From: JAYYZW01 sp036339995
GTDB taxonomy: Bacteria; Pseudomonadota; Gammaproteobacteria; Ga0077536
DNA length: 26,392 nt
Reading direction: 5' to 3'
Assembly (NCBI GenBank): GCA_036339995.1
Contig: JAYYZW010000034.1
Location: forward strand, 1-26,392
The notes below the pieces were generated by a model. It searched no databases and was not told the origin of the DNA. It saw nothing but the letters and a program-made list of their open reading frames with translations. The translations under genes and the position numbers were made by a program. Shown piece by piece: positions 15,118 through 23,371 of the stretch (positions are counted from its first letter, which is position 1; each line of letters begins with the position of its first letter).

Positions 15118-16173
15118 ATGAGAGAAACAGTCAAGAACTATTATGGCTCGGTCCTGAAGGGATCGGACGATTTACGCACCAGCGCGTGCACGACTTCATC
15201 GGCTCCCTCTGACTACCTGCAGGCCCTGCTCCGCAACGTACATGAGGAAGTGCGCGGCCGTTATTATGGCTGCGGCCTGGTCTATCCGGCATCACTCGAG
15301 GGGATGCGCGTGTTGGATGTGGGATGCGGCGGCGGGCGCGATTGCTATGTTCTGGCGCAACTGGTGGGCCCGTCGGGCCACGTTGTGGGTGTCGACATGA
15401 CCGATGAGCAACTCGCGCTTGCACGTCGCACCATCGACTGGCACACGCGGCGTTTCGGCTTCGATACCGCCAACGTCGAGTTCCACAAGGGCTACATTGA
15501 AAAACTCGACGAGCTCGGTCTCGAACCCGCGAGTTTCGATCTGATCGTCTCGAACTGCGTCATCAACCTCGCGATCGACAAACCCGCTGTCCTAGACGGG
15601 GCCCACGCGCTTCTGCGCGAGGGAGGGGAGATGTACTTTTCCGACATTTATGCCAGCCGGCGCATTGCGGAGGAACTGGCAGTCGACCCGGTGCTCTACG
15701 GCGAGTGCCTGAGCGGCGCGCTGTATTGGAACGATTTCGAACACCTGGCCAAGGCGACCGGTTTTCGTGATCCGAGGCTGGTTGAAGACACGGTGGTGAC
15801 CATTCACGACCCCACGATCGCCGAACGCATCGGACACATCGATTTCCACTCCGCGACCTACCGCTTATTCAAGCTTGAAAGCCTTGAACCAGCCCGCGAG
15901 GATTATGGCCAGGCCGTCGTCTATAAGGGCGGCTTGCCACATCACCACGAGCGATTCATTCTCGATAAACATCACGTCATCGAACGCGGTCGCGTGTTTC
16001 CAGTTTGCGGCAACACCTGGCGCATGCTGCACGACACCCGTTTCAATCAGTATTTCGAGTTCTTCGGCAGCTGGGATACGCACTACGGTATTTTCGAGGG
16101 GTGTGGCAGCTCAATGCCATTCGATGCCGCGAGTCCCGGCCGGGCCGCCGCAGCGTCCGGATCCTGTTGTTGA
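15118..16173 (+). CDS. arsM: ArsM-type arsenite (As(III)) S-adenosylmethionine methyltransferase
   Basis: Predicted to add methyl groups from SAM to trivalent arsenic. The start at 15118 has an AAGGA ribosome site 10 bases upstream and gives MRETVKNYYG, the normal family N-terminus; an ATG at 15076 lacks one. SAM motif I is VLDVGCGGGRDCYVLA (65-80), followed by VVGVDMTDEQLALA. Four cysteines fall in the conserved contexts TSAC (24), YYGCG (52), SNCV (147) and GECL (197). The 28- and 50-residue spacings equal those of C44-C72 and C174-C224 in the algal enzyme CmArsM. The C-terminal domain has VCGNTWRML and FEGCG, and the protein ends SGSCC. The gene is followed by the fused oxidoreductase after 9 bases. 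Confidence 0.87.
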   Translation: MRETVKNYYGSVLKGSDDLRTSACTTSSAPSDYLQALLRNVHEEVRGRYYGCGLVYPASLEGMRVLDVGCGGGRDCYVLAQLVGPSGHVVGVDMTDEQLALARRTIDWHTRRFGFDTANVEFHKGYIEKLDELGLEPASFDLIVSNCVINLAIDKPAVLDGAHALLREGGEMYFSDIYASRRIAEELAVDPVLYGECLSGALYWNDFEHLAKATGFRDPRLVEDTVVTIHDPTIAERIGHIDFHSATYRLFKLESLEPAREDYGQAVVYKGGLPHHHERFILDKHHVIERGRVFPVCGNTWRMLHDTRFNQYFEFFGSWDTHYGIFEGCGSSMPFDAASPGRAAAASGSCC

Positions 16174-16182
16174 TTTAGTCCC

Positions 16183-18387
16183 ATGCAACGTTCCCGCTGG
16201 CTGGTCATCGCCGCCATCGTACTTGCGATCCTTGTGTTCATGGCTTTCGAACCGGGCCGTTTCCTCAATCTTGCCTACCTGAAAGCCCAACAATCGGCGC
16301 TGCAGGATTACGTTGCGGCCTACCCCTTGCAGGCGTCGGGACTCTGTTTTCTCATCTACACCGCCGCAACGGCCGTATCCATACCGGGTGCAGTCGCTAT
16401 GACCCTCGCCGCAGGCGCCGCCTTCGGCGTACTCTGGGGAACACTCATCGTGTCCTTTGCCAGCACCTGCGGCGCAACTTTCGCGTTCCTGATGGCGCGT
16501 TATCTTTTCCGGGGGGTCGTGCAGGCGCGATTCGGCCATCGCCTCGGCGCACTCAACCGCGGCATCACACGCGACGGTCCCGTCTACCTGCTCACCTTGC
16601 GCCTGATCCCACTCGTCCCGTTCATCGGCGTCAATCTGCTAATGGCCTTAACGCCGATCAGCATGCGGAATTTTTACATCTACAGTCAGATCGGCATGCT
16701 GCCGGCAACCGTAGTGTACGTGAACGCAGGTACGCAGCTCGCACGTATCAACTCCTTCGGCGACATCGCCTCGCCACCGGTACTGGTGTCGCTTGGTCTT
16801 CTCGCGATCTTTCCATTTATCGCCAAGGCGATCATCAGCGCCACCAAGCACCGCCGTTTCCTCGCGAAATTCCCGCCGCCGCCCGCGGTCGATCGCAATA
16901 TCATCGTCATTGGCGCCGGATCCGCGGGGCTCGTAGCCGCCGTTATCGCCGCCGCGGTGAAAGCCCGCGTCTGCTTGATCGAGGAGCACCGCATGGGCGG
17001 CGATTGCTTATACACCGGGTGCGTGCCCTCGAAGGCCCTGCTCAAGGTCTCCCGGCAGGTGCAACAGGCGCGCACATGCGAAAAACTCGGTATCCGCCGC
17101 GTGGATGTCGAGTTCGAATTCGCCGACATCATGGAACGCGTTCAACGCGTGATCGAGCGCATTGAACCGCACGATTCAATCGAGCGCTTTACGGATCTGG
17201 GCGTTGAATGCATCCGCGGTCGGGCGCGCCTGATCTCGCCCCATGCGGTCGAGGTCGATGGCCGCGAGTTGAGCGCACGCGCCATTATTCTCGCCACCGG
17301 CGCCAGCCCGCTGGTGCCGCCTCTCCCCGGGATCGAGGACGTGGCTTACCTGACGTCGGAAACGGTATGGGCGCTCCGTACCCTGCCCGACCGGCTGCTG
17401 GTGTTGGGCGGCGGGCCGATCGGTTGCGAACTCGCGCAGGCATTCGCACGACTGGGAAGCCGCGTAACCGTCGTCGAAAAGGCGGACCGATTACTGCCGC
17501 GCGAAGACCCGGAAGTCTCCGAGTTCATGCAGGGCATATTCGAAGAGGAAGGCATTACGCTCAAAATCGGCGCAGCCGCGATTGGCTTTGCGAACGAGGG
17601 CGGCAGCCGGCGCGTAAGCTGCGAATCGGAGAACGGTGGCGCCGCAGAACCTTTCGACGTTGAATTCGACGAAGTCATTCTAGCGCTCGGGCGACGAGCT
17701 AACGTCACCGGTTACGGATTGGAAGAACTCGGCGTTCCGCTCAGCGAGGATGGCAGCGTTGAGGTCAACGACCATCTGCAGACCGCGCTGCCAACCGTAT
17801 ATGCCTGCGGCGATGTCGCCGGCCCCTACCAATTCACGCACACGGCCTCGCACCAGGCCTGGTATGCGACGGTCAATGCCTTGTTCGGAGGACTCAAGCG
17901 GTTCGCCGTCGACTACCGCGTCATACCATGGTGCACGTTTACCGATCCCGAAGTCGCGCACGTCGGCTTGAACGAAACCGAAGCGCGCGAGCGCGGCACC
18001 GGATACGAAGTCACGCGCTATGACATCGACGAACTCGACCGGGCCATTGCTGACGGATCCAATCGCGGCTTCGTCAAAGTGCTCACGGCGCCGGGCAGCG
18101 ATCGCATCCTGGGCACCACGATTGTCAGTGAGCACGCGGGTGACTTGATCGCGGAATTCATCCTGGCAATGAAGCACCACCTGGGCCTGAACAAGATCCT
18201 GCGAACGATTCACGTCTATCCCACGTTCTCAGAGGCCAACAAGGCCGCAGCAGCGACCTGGCGGCGGACCCACACATCGCACAGGATCCTGTCTTTACTC
18301 AAGCGCTACCACCGTTGGCGCCGCGAAGGCAGGCGCAGCGATGACAAGCCCGCGGCTCCCGCCGCAGAGCGCACGGATCCCCAATAA
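16183..18387 (+). CDS. Fusion: TVP38/TMEM64 (VTT) membrane domain + MerA-like FAD disulfide oxidoreductase
   Basis: A 734-residue fusion. Residues 1-230 are a TVP38-type (SNARE-associated / DedA-like) membrane domain with several hydrophobic helices and the segment GPVYLLTLRLIPLVPFIGVN in the middle. From about 240 comes a class I pyridine-nucleotide disulfide reductase. It has the FAD loop VIGAGSAGLVAA, redox pair C275-C280 in GGDCLYTGC, NAD(P) loop LVLGGGPIGCELAQAF and the second FAD motif VYACGDVAG. The C-terminal motif is HVYPTFSEANK, with Tyr where lipoamide dehydrogenases have the catalytic His. There is no heavy-metal-associated N-domain and no C-terminal Cys pair, so mercury reduction is doubtful. 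It directly follows arsM, suggesting a role with arsenic or thiol redox. Confidence 0.88.
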   Translation: MQRSRWLVIAAIVLAILVFMAFEPGRFLNLAYLKAQQSALQDYVAAYPLQASGLCFLIYTAATAVSIPGAVAMTLAAGAAFGVLWGTLIVSFASTCGATFAFLMARYLFRGVVQARFGHRLGALNRGITRDGPVYLLTLRLIPLVPFIGVNLLMALTPISMRNFYIYSQIGMLPATVVYVNAGTQLARINSFGDIASPPVLVSLGLLAIFPFIAKAIISATKHRRFLAKFPPPPAVDRNIIVIGAGSAGLVAAVIAAAVKARVCLIEEHRMGGDCLYTGCVPSKALLKVSRQVQQARTCEKLGIRRVDVEFEFADIMERVQRVIERIEPHDSIERFTDLGVECIRGRARLISPHAVEVDGRELSARAIILATGASPLVPPLPGIEDVAYLTSETVWALRTLPDRLLVLGGGPIGCELAQAFARLGSRVTVVEKADRLLPREDPEVSEFMQGIFEEEGITLKIGAAAIGFANEGGSRRVSCESENGGAAEPFDVEFDEVILALGRRANVTGYGLEELGVPLSEDGSVEVNDHLQTALPTVYACGDVAGPYQFTHTASHQAWYATVNALFGGLKRFAVDYRVIPWCTFTDPEVAHVGLNETEARERGTGYEVTRYDIDELDRAIADGSNRGFVKVLTAPGSDRILGTTIVSEHAGDLIAEFILAMKHHLGLNKILRTIHVYPTFSEANKAAAATWRRTHTSHRILSLLKRYHRWRREGRRSDDKPAAPAAERTDPQ

Positions 18388-18390
18388 ACG

Positions 18391-19056
18391 CTACGAGGAC
18401 GCCAGCTTATCGGCCGCGCGGATTGGCTCAGGCAGGCGAAACCGCGGCGCGCAATCCAATACCAGGTTGATCGCACTCGTCAAGCTGACGCAATGGCCAC
18501 TTGATACGAACACGGGTCTGACTTTAGATCGCGTACGCAAGACGGCGCCGATGCGTTCCGCGCGGTGCGCGAGCGGCGACCAATCACCACGTCGTTCGCC
18601 TGGATCGTCGAAACGCCCCACGAGACACGATTTGGCGACCCCCACCGTCGGAATACCCGCAGCGAGGCCGAGATGGCTGGCGCTGCCAATACGCCGCGGA
18701 TGGGCGAGGCCATGGCCGTCGCAGAAAACGACATCGGGTTCGACCGCGAGATTGGCAAGCGCATCGAGCATCACGGGTACCTCGCGAAACGACAGCAGGC
18801 CCGGAACGTAAGGGAAACGCGTCGGTCGTTCGACCACAATTTCCTCGAGCACCTCGAGGTCCGGAAAACTCATGACGACCACGGCCACTCGGGTAAGCGT
18901 GCCGCTAGCGGGAAACCCAGCATCGATACCCGCCACGCGGCGGATCGTTCCGAACCGATCGTCGGTGAGCACGCGCGGCGCCAGGTGGCGTTGCAGCGCC
19001 ACCGCTTCCGTCGGTGTGAGCTGCCATTGCGCGGGATCGTCACTGCGCAAATTCAC
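18391..19056 (-). CDS. nfi: Endonuclease V
   Basis: Cuts near deoxyinosine (deaminated adenine) to start DNA repair, Mg-dependent. The 221 residues contain the catalytic Asp in VAGIDAGF, the wedge/catalytic YVPGLLSFRE with its Glu, and DGHGLAHPRRIGSASHLG with the third acid. SGHCVSLTSAINLVLDC lies near the C-terminus. The start is taken as GTG 19056, 17 bases inside the upstream creatininase-family gene; a TTG at 19050 with GAGG in front is an alternative. The overlap points to translational coupling. The 3' end is convergent with the fused oxidoreductase, 3 bases apart. Confidence 0.93.
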   Translation of the reverse strand: MNLRSDDPAQWQLTPTEAVALQRHLAPRVLTDDRFGTIRRVAGIDAGFPASGTLTRVAVVVMSFPDLEVLEEIVVERPTRFPYVPGLLSFREVPVMLDALANLAVEPDVVFCDGHGLAHPRRIGSASHLGLAAGIPTVGVAKSCLVGRFDDPGERRGDWSPLAHRAERIGAVLRTRSKVRPVFVSSGHCVSLTSAINLVLDCAPRFRLPEPIRAADKLASS

Positions 19057-19783
19057 TGACCTCAGCCATGAGATCCTCGATCAGGGCCGCGAGCAGGCGC
19101 TCACCCTTCTCAATCGTCGCCCGCGTCGGATCGCCGTTGACGCCGGTCGGCGAATAATTAGGTGCGTCGGGATCGGTTCGGTTAAACATCCCGCGTTTGA
19201 CATGTATCTCGGCTGGGCGCGCGCGATCGAGTGCGACGCGGGACGGATCGATCGCGAGCATGAGTGCCGTCTCGACTTCATCGGCATGGCCACCGAAAGC
19301 CTGCTCCTCGATTTCATGAACGGCCCGTGCGAAGCGTGGGCCGGCGTAGCAGTTAATCAGTTTCATTGGCGGCCGTGTCTCGCGCACCTCCAGCAATTGC
19401 TCGAGCGGGGCAATGGTACTGATCCCGGTATTCAAGACAACGACGCGTGAAGCATCCGCATGGACGATGCCGTCGAGGATCTCGGCGACGATCGCCCGGA
19501 AAGTTTCTTCACGCAGCGAGATGCTGCCCGGATACTCTGTGAAGACGGGATAGTAGCCGTAAGTCGCGACGGGCCAGATCAGAAAGTCGAACGTTTCCGC
19601 CAGCCGCTCGGCGTAATACGCGGCCTGAATATAGTCGGTCCCATGCGGCAGATGCGGACCATGCTCCTTCGATGCGGCGCCGATCGGCAATAAGGCCACC
19701 GCGCCCGCGGCGAGCCGCTGTTCCACTGCGGTCCAGGACAGATCCTGCACCCAATTGCCTTCGTCGAAGCCATGTTCAACCAT
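19040..19783 (-). CDS. Creatininase-family amidohydrolase, atypical motifs
   Basis: Single-domain creatininase/MftE-like protein of 247 residues. The diagnostic GAASKEHGPHLPHGTD (about 35-50) and GGHADEVETALML are present, keeping His 41 and Asp 50 as likely metal ligands. Two deviations are clear. The ExH of the first motif is shifted (KEH), and the usual NGHGGN (or NGHYEN) loop reads NTGIST, so one metal-binding His is absent. This may be a subfamily with a different metal site; creatinine is an unlikely substrate. It overlaps nfi by 17 bases downstream. Upstream, MITE copy B separates it from the divergent apt. Confidence 0.83.
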   Translation of the reverse strand: MVEHGFDEGNWVQDLSWTAVEQRLAAGAVALLPIGAASKEHGPHLPHGTDYIQAAYYAERLAETFDFLIWPVATYGYYPVFTEYPGSISLREETFRAIVAEILDGIVHADASRVVVLNTGISTIAPLEQLLEVRETRPPMKLINCYAGPRFARAVHEIEEQAFGGHADEVETALMLAIDPSRVALDRARPAEIHVKRGMFNRTDPDAPNYSPTGVNGDPTRATIEKGERLLAALIEDLMAEVSEFAQ

Positions 19784-19841
19784 GGTCGCGTCCGATCCTT
19801 TTTTCGCCCTTCACGTTATCATCTCGCACTGCAGCACCTAA

Positions 19842-20003
19842 GGAACCTCTGAATAAGCTATGGTGCGGATGAATGGTGCATGAAATCGTCCAGGTCAAGG
19901 CACGAATAGCACGCAATAGCGCGGACTATTGGCAAGATTCATAACGTAAGGCTCCGAGATTTCAGGCGCCAGGCAAGTCTGCCATAGCTTATTCAGAGGT
20001 TCC
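19842..20003 (+). mobile_element. 162-bp MITE, copy B
   Basis: The TIRs GGAACCTCTGAATAAGCTATGG (left) and CCATAGCTTATTCAGAGGTTCC (right) are perfect over 22 bp. The left flank is CTAA, but the right flank is TACT, so no intact duplication remains. The interior carries the CAATAG/CTATTG hairpin and closely resembles copy C. It fills the whole gap between the divergent creatininase-family and apt genes, ending 13 bases before the apt start, so apt must be transcribed from or through it. Confidence 0.88.
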
Positions 20004-20016
20004 TACTGCCCGCAAG

Positions 20017-20535
20017 ATGGTCGAAGCGATCAAATCAAAAATCAGGGACATACCGGATTTCCCCGCGCCCGGCGTCGTGTTCAAGGACCTCACGCCGCTC
20101 ATCGGCGATCACCAGGCACTGAAACTCGCCATCGAGATGCTGATCGACCCCTTCCGGGAAGCGCGCATCACTGCCGTACTCGGCATGGAAGCCCGTGGCT
20201 TCATCTTCGGCTCGCTCGCGGCGATGGAACTCGGCGTGGGTTTCGTGCCGCTGCGGAAACCCGGCAAACTTCCCGCGGCGACTTTCGAAGTGAGCTACGA
20301 ACTCGAATACGGTTCTGCGGAACTCCACATGCACACCGACGCCTTGAACGGTGACGATCGCGTGTTGTTGGTCGACGACCTCATCGCCACCGGCGGCACG
20401 GCCGCGGCGAGCCTCGAACTCGCGCGGCGCTCGGGAGCGAACATCGTTGCTTGTGCATTTGTGGTGGAACTCGAATTTCTCAACGGCCGTGCGGCACTCG
20501 GCGATTGCAAGGTCCACACTCTGGTGCGCTATTGA
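20017..20535 (+). CDS. apt: Adenine phosphoribosyltransferase
   Basis: Salvages adenine to AMP using PRPP; a cytoplasmic homodimer. The 172 residues match the family: IPDFPAPGVVFKDLTPL at the N-terminus, GMEARGFIFGS, the FVPLRKPGKLP hood, and the PRPP loop VLLVDDLIATGGTAAA (about 117-132). No clear Shine-Dalgarno sequence is seen before the ATG, and the nearest GAGG lies in the MITE end 17 bases away. Its TGA stop overlaps the TTG start of the next gene. Confidence 0.96.
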   Translation: MVEAIKSKIRDIPDFPAPGVVFKDLTPLIGDHQALKLAIEMLIDPFREARITAVLGMEARGFIFGSLAAMELGVGFVPLRKPGKLPAATFEVSYELEYGSAELHMHTDALNGDDRVLLVDDLIATGGTAAASLELARRSGANIVACAFVVELEFLNGRAALGDCKVHTLVRY

Positions 20536-21152
20536 GTCTGAAGGAAATCGGCCCGGACTCGATTCTCGAATTCTGGTTCGGGACCTCGCGCGGCAATCTG
20601 GAAGCGCTCGCCGCGCGAAACGCGATTTGGTTCACCGCCGATGCAGCCTTTGACCAGAAAGTGCGCGACCGCTTCAGTGCGCACTTGGAACAGGCGGCGT
20701 GTGGTGAATACAAGCTCTGGAAACTGACGCCGCGGGGCACGCTCGCTCTGATCATCATTTTCGACCAGTTTCCTCGGAACATCTATCGCAGCACGCCGCA
20801 GGCGTTCACCTATGACGAACGCGCGCTCGCGTTGTGCCGCGACGGCGTTGCCATGGGTATCGATCGTGAACTCGACGTCATCGAGCGCACTTTCTTTTAC
20901 CTGCCACTTGAACACGCCGAGGACCTCAACGCCCAGGACAAAAGCTTGGTCTGCTTCGAAAAACTCGACGCCGACGCCCCGGCTCCGCTCAAAGCGATCA
21001 CCGCTGATTACCTCCAGTACGCCGCAAGCCATCGCGAGATCGTGCGCCGCTTCGGCCGTTTCCCGCACCGCAACCTGGTGCTGGGACGAACGTCGACGCC
21101 GGCAGAAATCGAATGGATAGCCTCCGATAGCAAGACCTTTGAGCAGGGTTGA
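20532..21152 (+). CDS. DUF924 family protein
   Basis: About 206 residues when started at the TTG that overlaps the apt stop (TTGA), giving SLKEIGPDSILEFWFG, the usual family start. Hallmarks are ILEFWFG at the N-terminus, IIIFDQFPRNIYR, FFYLPLEHAEDL with the paired acids, and RFGRFPHRNLVLGR. The fold is an all-helical TPR-like one and no biochemical role is known. It lies between apt and the NRDE-domain gene with almost no gaps, so it is probably one transcript with apt. Confidence 0.88.
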   Translation: MSLKEIGPDSILEFWFGTSRGNLEALAARNAIWFTADAAFDQKVRDRFSAHLEQAACGEYKLWKLTPRGTLALIIIFDQFPRNIYRSTPQAFTYDERALALCRDGVAMGIDRELDVIERTFFYLPLEHAEDLNAQDKSLVCFEKLDADAPAPLKAITADYLQYAASHREIVRRFGRFPHRNLVLGRTSTPAEIEWIASDSKTFEQG

Positions 21153-21158
21153 AGATTC

Positions 21159-21938
21159 GTGTGTCTGTTGCTCGTAGCGCATGACGCCCACCCCGCTTAC
21201 CGGCTGATCGTCGCCGCCAACCGCGACGAATACCACGCGCGGCCCTCTCTACCGGCGGACCGCTGGCAGGACAGCCCCGGCATCCTCGGGGGACGCGATC
21301 TCGAAAGCGGAGGCACCTGGCTGGCCATTCACGAGAGCGGGCGTTTCGCCGCCGTGACCAACGTTCGAACCGGCCACGTGGTGGGCTCCGGCGCGCGATC
21401 GCGCGGCTTGATCGTCACTGATTTCCTTTACGAGAATGCCAGCGCGCCGGCCTTTACCGCGTCGCTGACGTCCAAGGCGCTCGATTACAACGGCTTCAAC
21501 CTCCTCGCCCACGACGGCACCTACCTGACCTGGTATTCCAACCAGGCCGATGAACCGCACACGCTCGACGCGGGGATTTATACGCTGAGCAATGCTCAGC
21601 TCGATACGCGTTGGCCGAAAACTGAATGGCTGCGTACGGGCTTCGATTCCGTCATGAACGACCATGATGGCGACCCGGTTCCCGGCCTGCTCGATCTACT
21701 GCGAAAGGCCGAACGCGCGAGCGATGATGTCTTACCTGATACTGGCGTCGGACGCGATATGGAAAGCGTGCTGTCTGCCATTTTTATCGAAGGCAGCCGC
21801 TATGGGACGCGCTGTTCGACGGTCGTGACGATCGATCGTGGCAATCATATTCGATTCTGTGAACGCCGGTTCGATTCGAGCGGACATTGCACGGGTGACA
21901 GCTGGTTCGCATTTGAACTAGGCGACGCCGCGCTTTAG
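21159..21938 (+). CDS. NRDE (TANGO2-like) family protein
   Basis: The 259 residues start with GTG at 21159, 6 bases after the DUF924 stop, giving MCLLLVAHDAHPAYRLIVAANRDE. The Cys at position 2 and the NRDE motif near 22 are the defining features. GGRDLESGGTWLAIHESGRFAAVTN in parts and LSNAQLDTRWPKTEWL follow. The N-terminal Cys would be exposed after Met removal, as in Ntn-hydrolases. The eukaryotic homologue TANGO2 is linked to heme or lipid handling; the bacterial function is open. Confidence 0.9.
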   Translation: MCLLLVAHDAHPAYRLIVAANRDEYHARPSLPADRWQDSPGILGGRDLESGGTWLAIHESGRFAAVTNVRTGHVVGSGARSRGLIVTDFLYENASAPAFTASLTSKALDYNGFNLLAHDGTYLTWYSNQADEPHTLDAGIYTLSNAQLDTRWPKTEWLRTGFDSVMNDHDGDPVPGLLDLLRKAERASDDVLPDTGVGRDMESVLSAIFIEGSRYGTRCSTVVTIDRGNHIRFCERRFDSSGHCTGDSWFAFELGDAAL

Positions 21939-21967
21939 GATCCGCGAATCCCATTGCGAAATCACCC

Positions 21968-23251
21968 ATGGCGACACCCGTAACAAATCTCAGCCTTCGC
22001 ATCGGCGAACTTTCGAACGTACGGATCAGTGAACAGTATGCCGCCGTGCGCGCTCTGTCGGAGACCCTGATCGAACCGCTCTCGGCCGAAGATGCCTGCG
22101 TGCAATCGATGCCTGATGCCAGCCCCGCGAAGTGGCACCTCGCGCACGTCACCTGGTTTTTTGAGACCTTCGCGCTCGAACCGCACGAAACCAAATTCAA
22201 ACCGTTCCATCCGGCTTTTCGCGAACTGTTCAATTCGTACTACAACTCGATCGGTGAGCAGTACCCGCGCCCGGATCGCGGCATGATCACGCGCCCATCG
22301 CTAGCAGAAGTGATTGACTATCGCCACGCCGTCGACGAACGCGTGCGCGCCGCGATCGAGACTGCTGATCGCTATCTCCTCGGCATTATCGAACTCGGAC
22401 TGCACCACGAACAGCAACACCAGGAACTGCTGTTAATGGACATCAAGCATCTATTGTCCTTAAGCCCCTTGCATCCATGCTATCGCGATTGCGCGCGGCC
22501 CGAATCGCGGCCGCTGGAATCGCGGCGCCCAGCAGCCTTTGATGGCGGAATGGTCGAGATCGGACACGATGGTTTCTCGTTCCGCTACGACAACGAAACG
22601 CCGCGCCATAAAGTCTGGCTCGATCCGTTCGAACTGGAGTCGCGGCCGATTACCAACGGCGAATACCTGGAGTTTGTTGAAGCCGGTTGCTACGACCATG
22701 CCAGCTTGTGGCTCGCCGACGGCTGGACGAAGATCAACAACGAGGGCTTGCGTTCACCATTGTACTGGCGCCGTCACCATGGCGATTGGTTCGAATTCAC
22801 GCTCGGCGGCCTTGAGCCGCTCGACCTCAATGCACCTGTTTGCCACGTTAGCCATTACGAAGCGGATGCATTCGCCCGCTGGGCCGGCGCGCGCCTGCCA
22901 AGCGCATTCGAATGGGAAGCCGCCACTGCCGACCTAAAGGTCGAGGGAAATACCATGGATTCAGGTTTCCTGCATCCGCGACAGAGCGGCAACGGCGGCG
23001 AGAAGCGGCTGCATCAGGTCTTCGGTGACGTGTGGGAGTGGACCCGATCAGCCTACACGCCCTACCCCGGCTTCACGACCGACAAAGGCGCCATCGGAGA
23101 GTACAACGGGAAGTTTATGAGCAATCAAATCGTGCTTAAGGGCGGTAGTTTCGCGACGCCCGCCGGCCATTCGCGCGCGAGTTACCGGAATTTCTTCTAT
23201 CCCCACAACCGTTGGGAATTCGCAGGGATCCGGCTCGGCCACGACGGCTGA
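21968..23251 (+). CDS. egtB: EgtB-type ergothioneine synthase (sulfoxide synthase)
   Basis: Non-heme iron enzyme that joins hercynine to a thiol (gamma-Glu-Cys or Cys) with oxygen in ergothioneine synthesis. The 427 residues have an N-terminal DinB-like domain with iron ligands H60 (WHLAHVTWFFE) and H147/H151 (LHHEQQHQELL). A C-terminal formylglycine-enzyme-like domain runs from about 185 to 425 (PITNGEYLEFVEAGCYDH, WEWTRSAYTPYPGF, VLKGGSFATP, YRNFFYPHNRWEFAGIRL). It follows the NRDE gene by 29 bases. egtD, the histidine trimethylase usually next to it, is absent; the DNA downstream is debris. Thiol specificity cannot be read from this. Confidence 0.9.
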   Translation: MATPVTNLSLRIGELSNVRISEQYAAVRALSETLIEPLSAEDACVQSMPDASPAKWHLAHVTWFFETFALEPHETKFKPFHPAFRELFNSYYNSIGEQYPRPDRGMITRPSLAEVIDYRHAVDERVRAAIETADRYLLGIIELGLHHEQQHQELLLMDIKHLLSLSPLHPCYRDCARPESRPLESRRPAAFDGGMVEIGHDGFSFRYDNETPRHKVWLDPFELESRPITNGEYLEFVEAGCYDHASLWLADGWTKINNEGLRSPLYWRRHHGDWFEFTLGGLEPLDLNAPVCHVSHYEADAFARWAGARLPSAFEWEAATADLKVEGNTMDSGFLHPRQSGNGGEKRLHQVFGDVWEWTRSAYTPYPGFTTDKGAIGEYNGKFMSNQIVLKGGSFATPAGHSRASYRNFFYPHNRWEFAGIRLGHDG

Positions 23252-23275
23252 ACGGGTGTGGGTTGCCTCCCGCCG

Positions 23276-23371
23276 CAGCGATGCATTGAGCGCCCTATCT
23301 GATTTTCTGGCAGTCGTCGGCGTTATCGTCTCGTTTGTATACCTCGCTCACCAAGTTTGCGATGGTAGAAG
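23276..23371 (+). pseudogene. N-terminal fragment of a small membrane protein
   Basis: The segment DALSALSDFLAVVGVIVSFVYLAHQV resembles the start of common small membrane proteins that read AISEhhGhhhVhhSLIYLAhQIR, followed by a cytoplasmic tail. Here the match stops after about 30 residues at GATGGTAGAAGG. The rest of the frame encodes unrelated, low-quality sequence, so the gene is truncated. It lies directly after egtB and directly before the repeat-containing segment, whose arrival may have cut it. It is possible but unlikely that it is expressed. Confidence 0.5.

Noticed and set aside
16183..18387. True mercuric reductase (merA)
   Set aside because: No HMA domain, no C-terminal cysteine pair, and no merR/merT/merP nearby; only the disulfide-reductase core is shared.
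20529..21236. 235-codon minus-strand frame
   Set aside because: Lies opposite the DUF924 gene and the NRDE start; no recognisable motifs.
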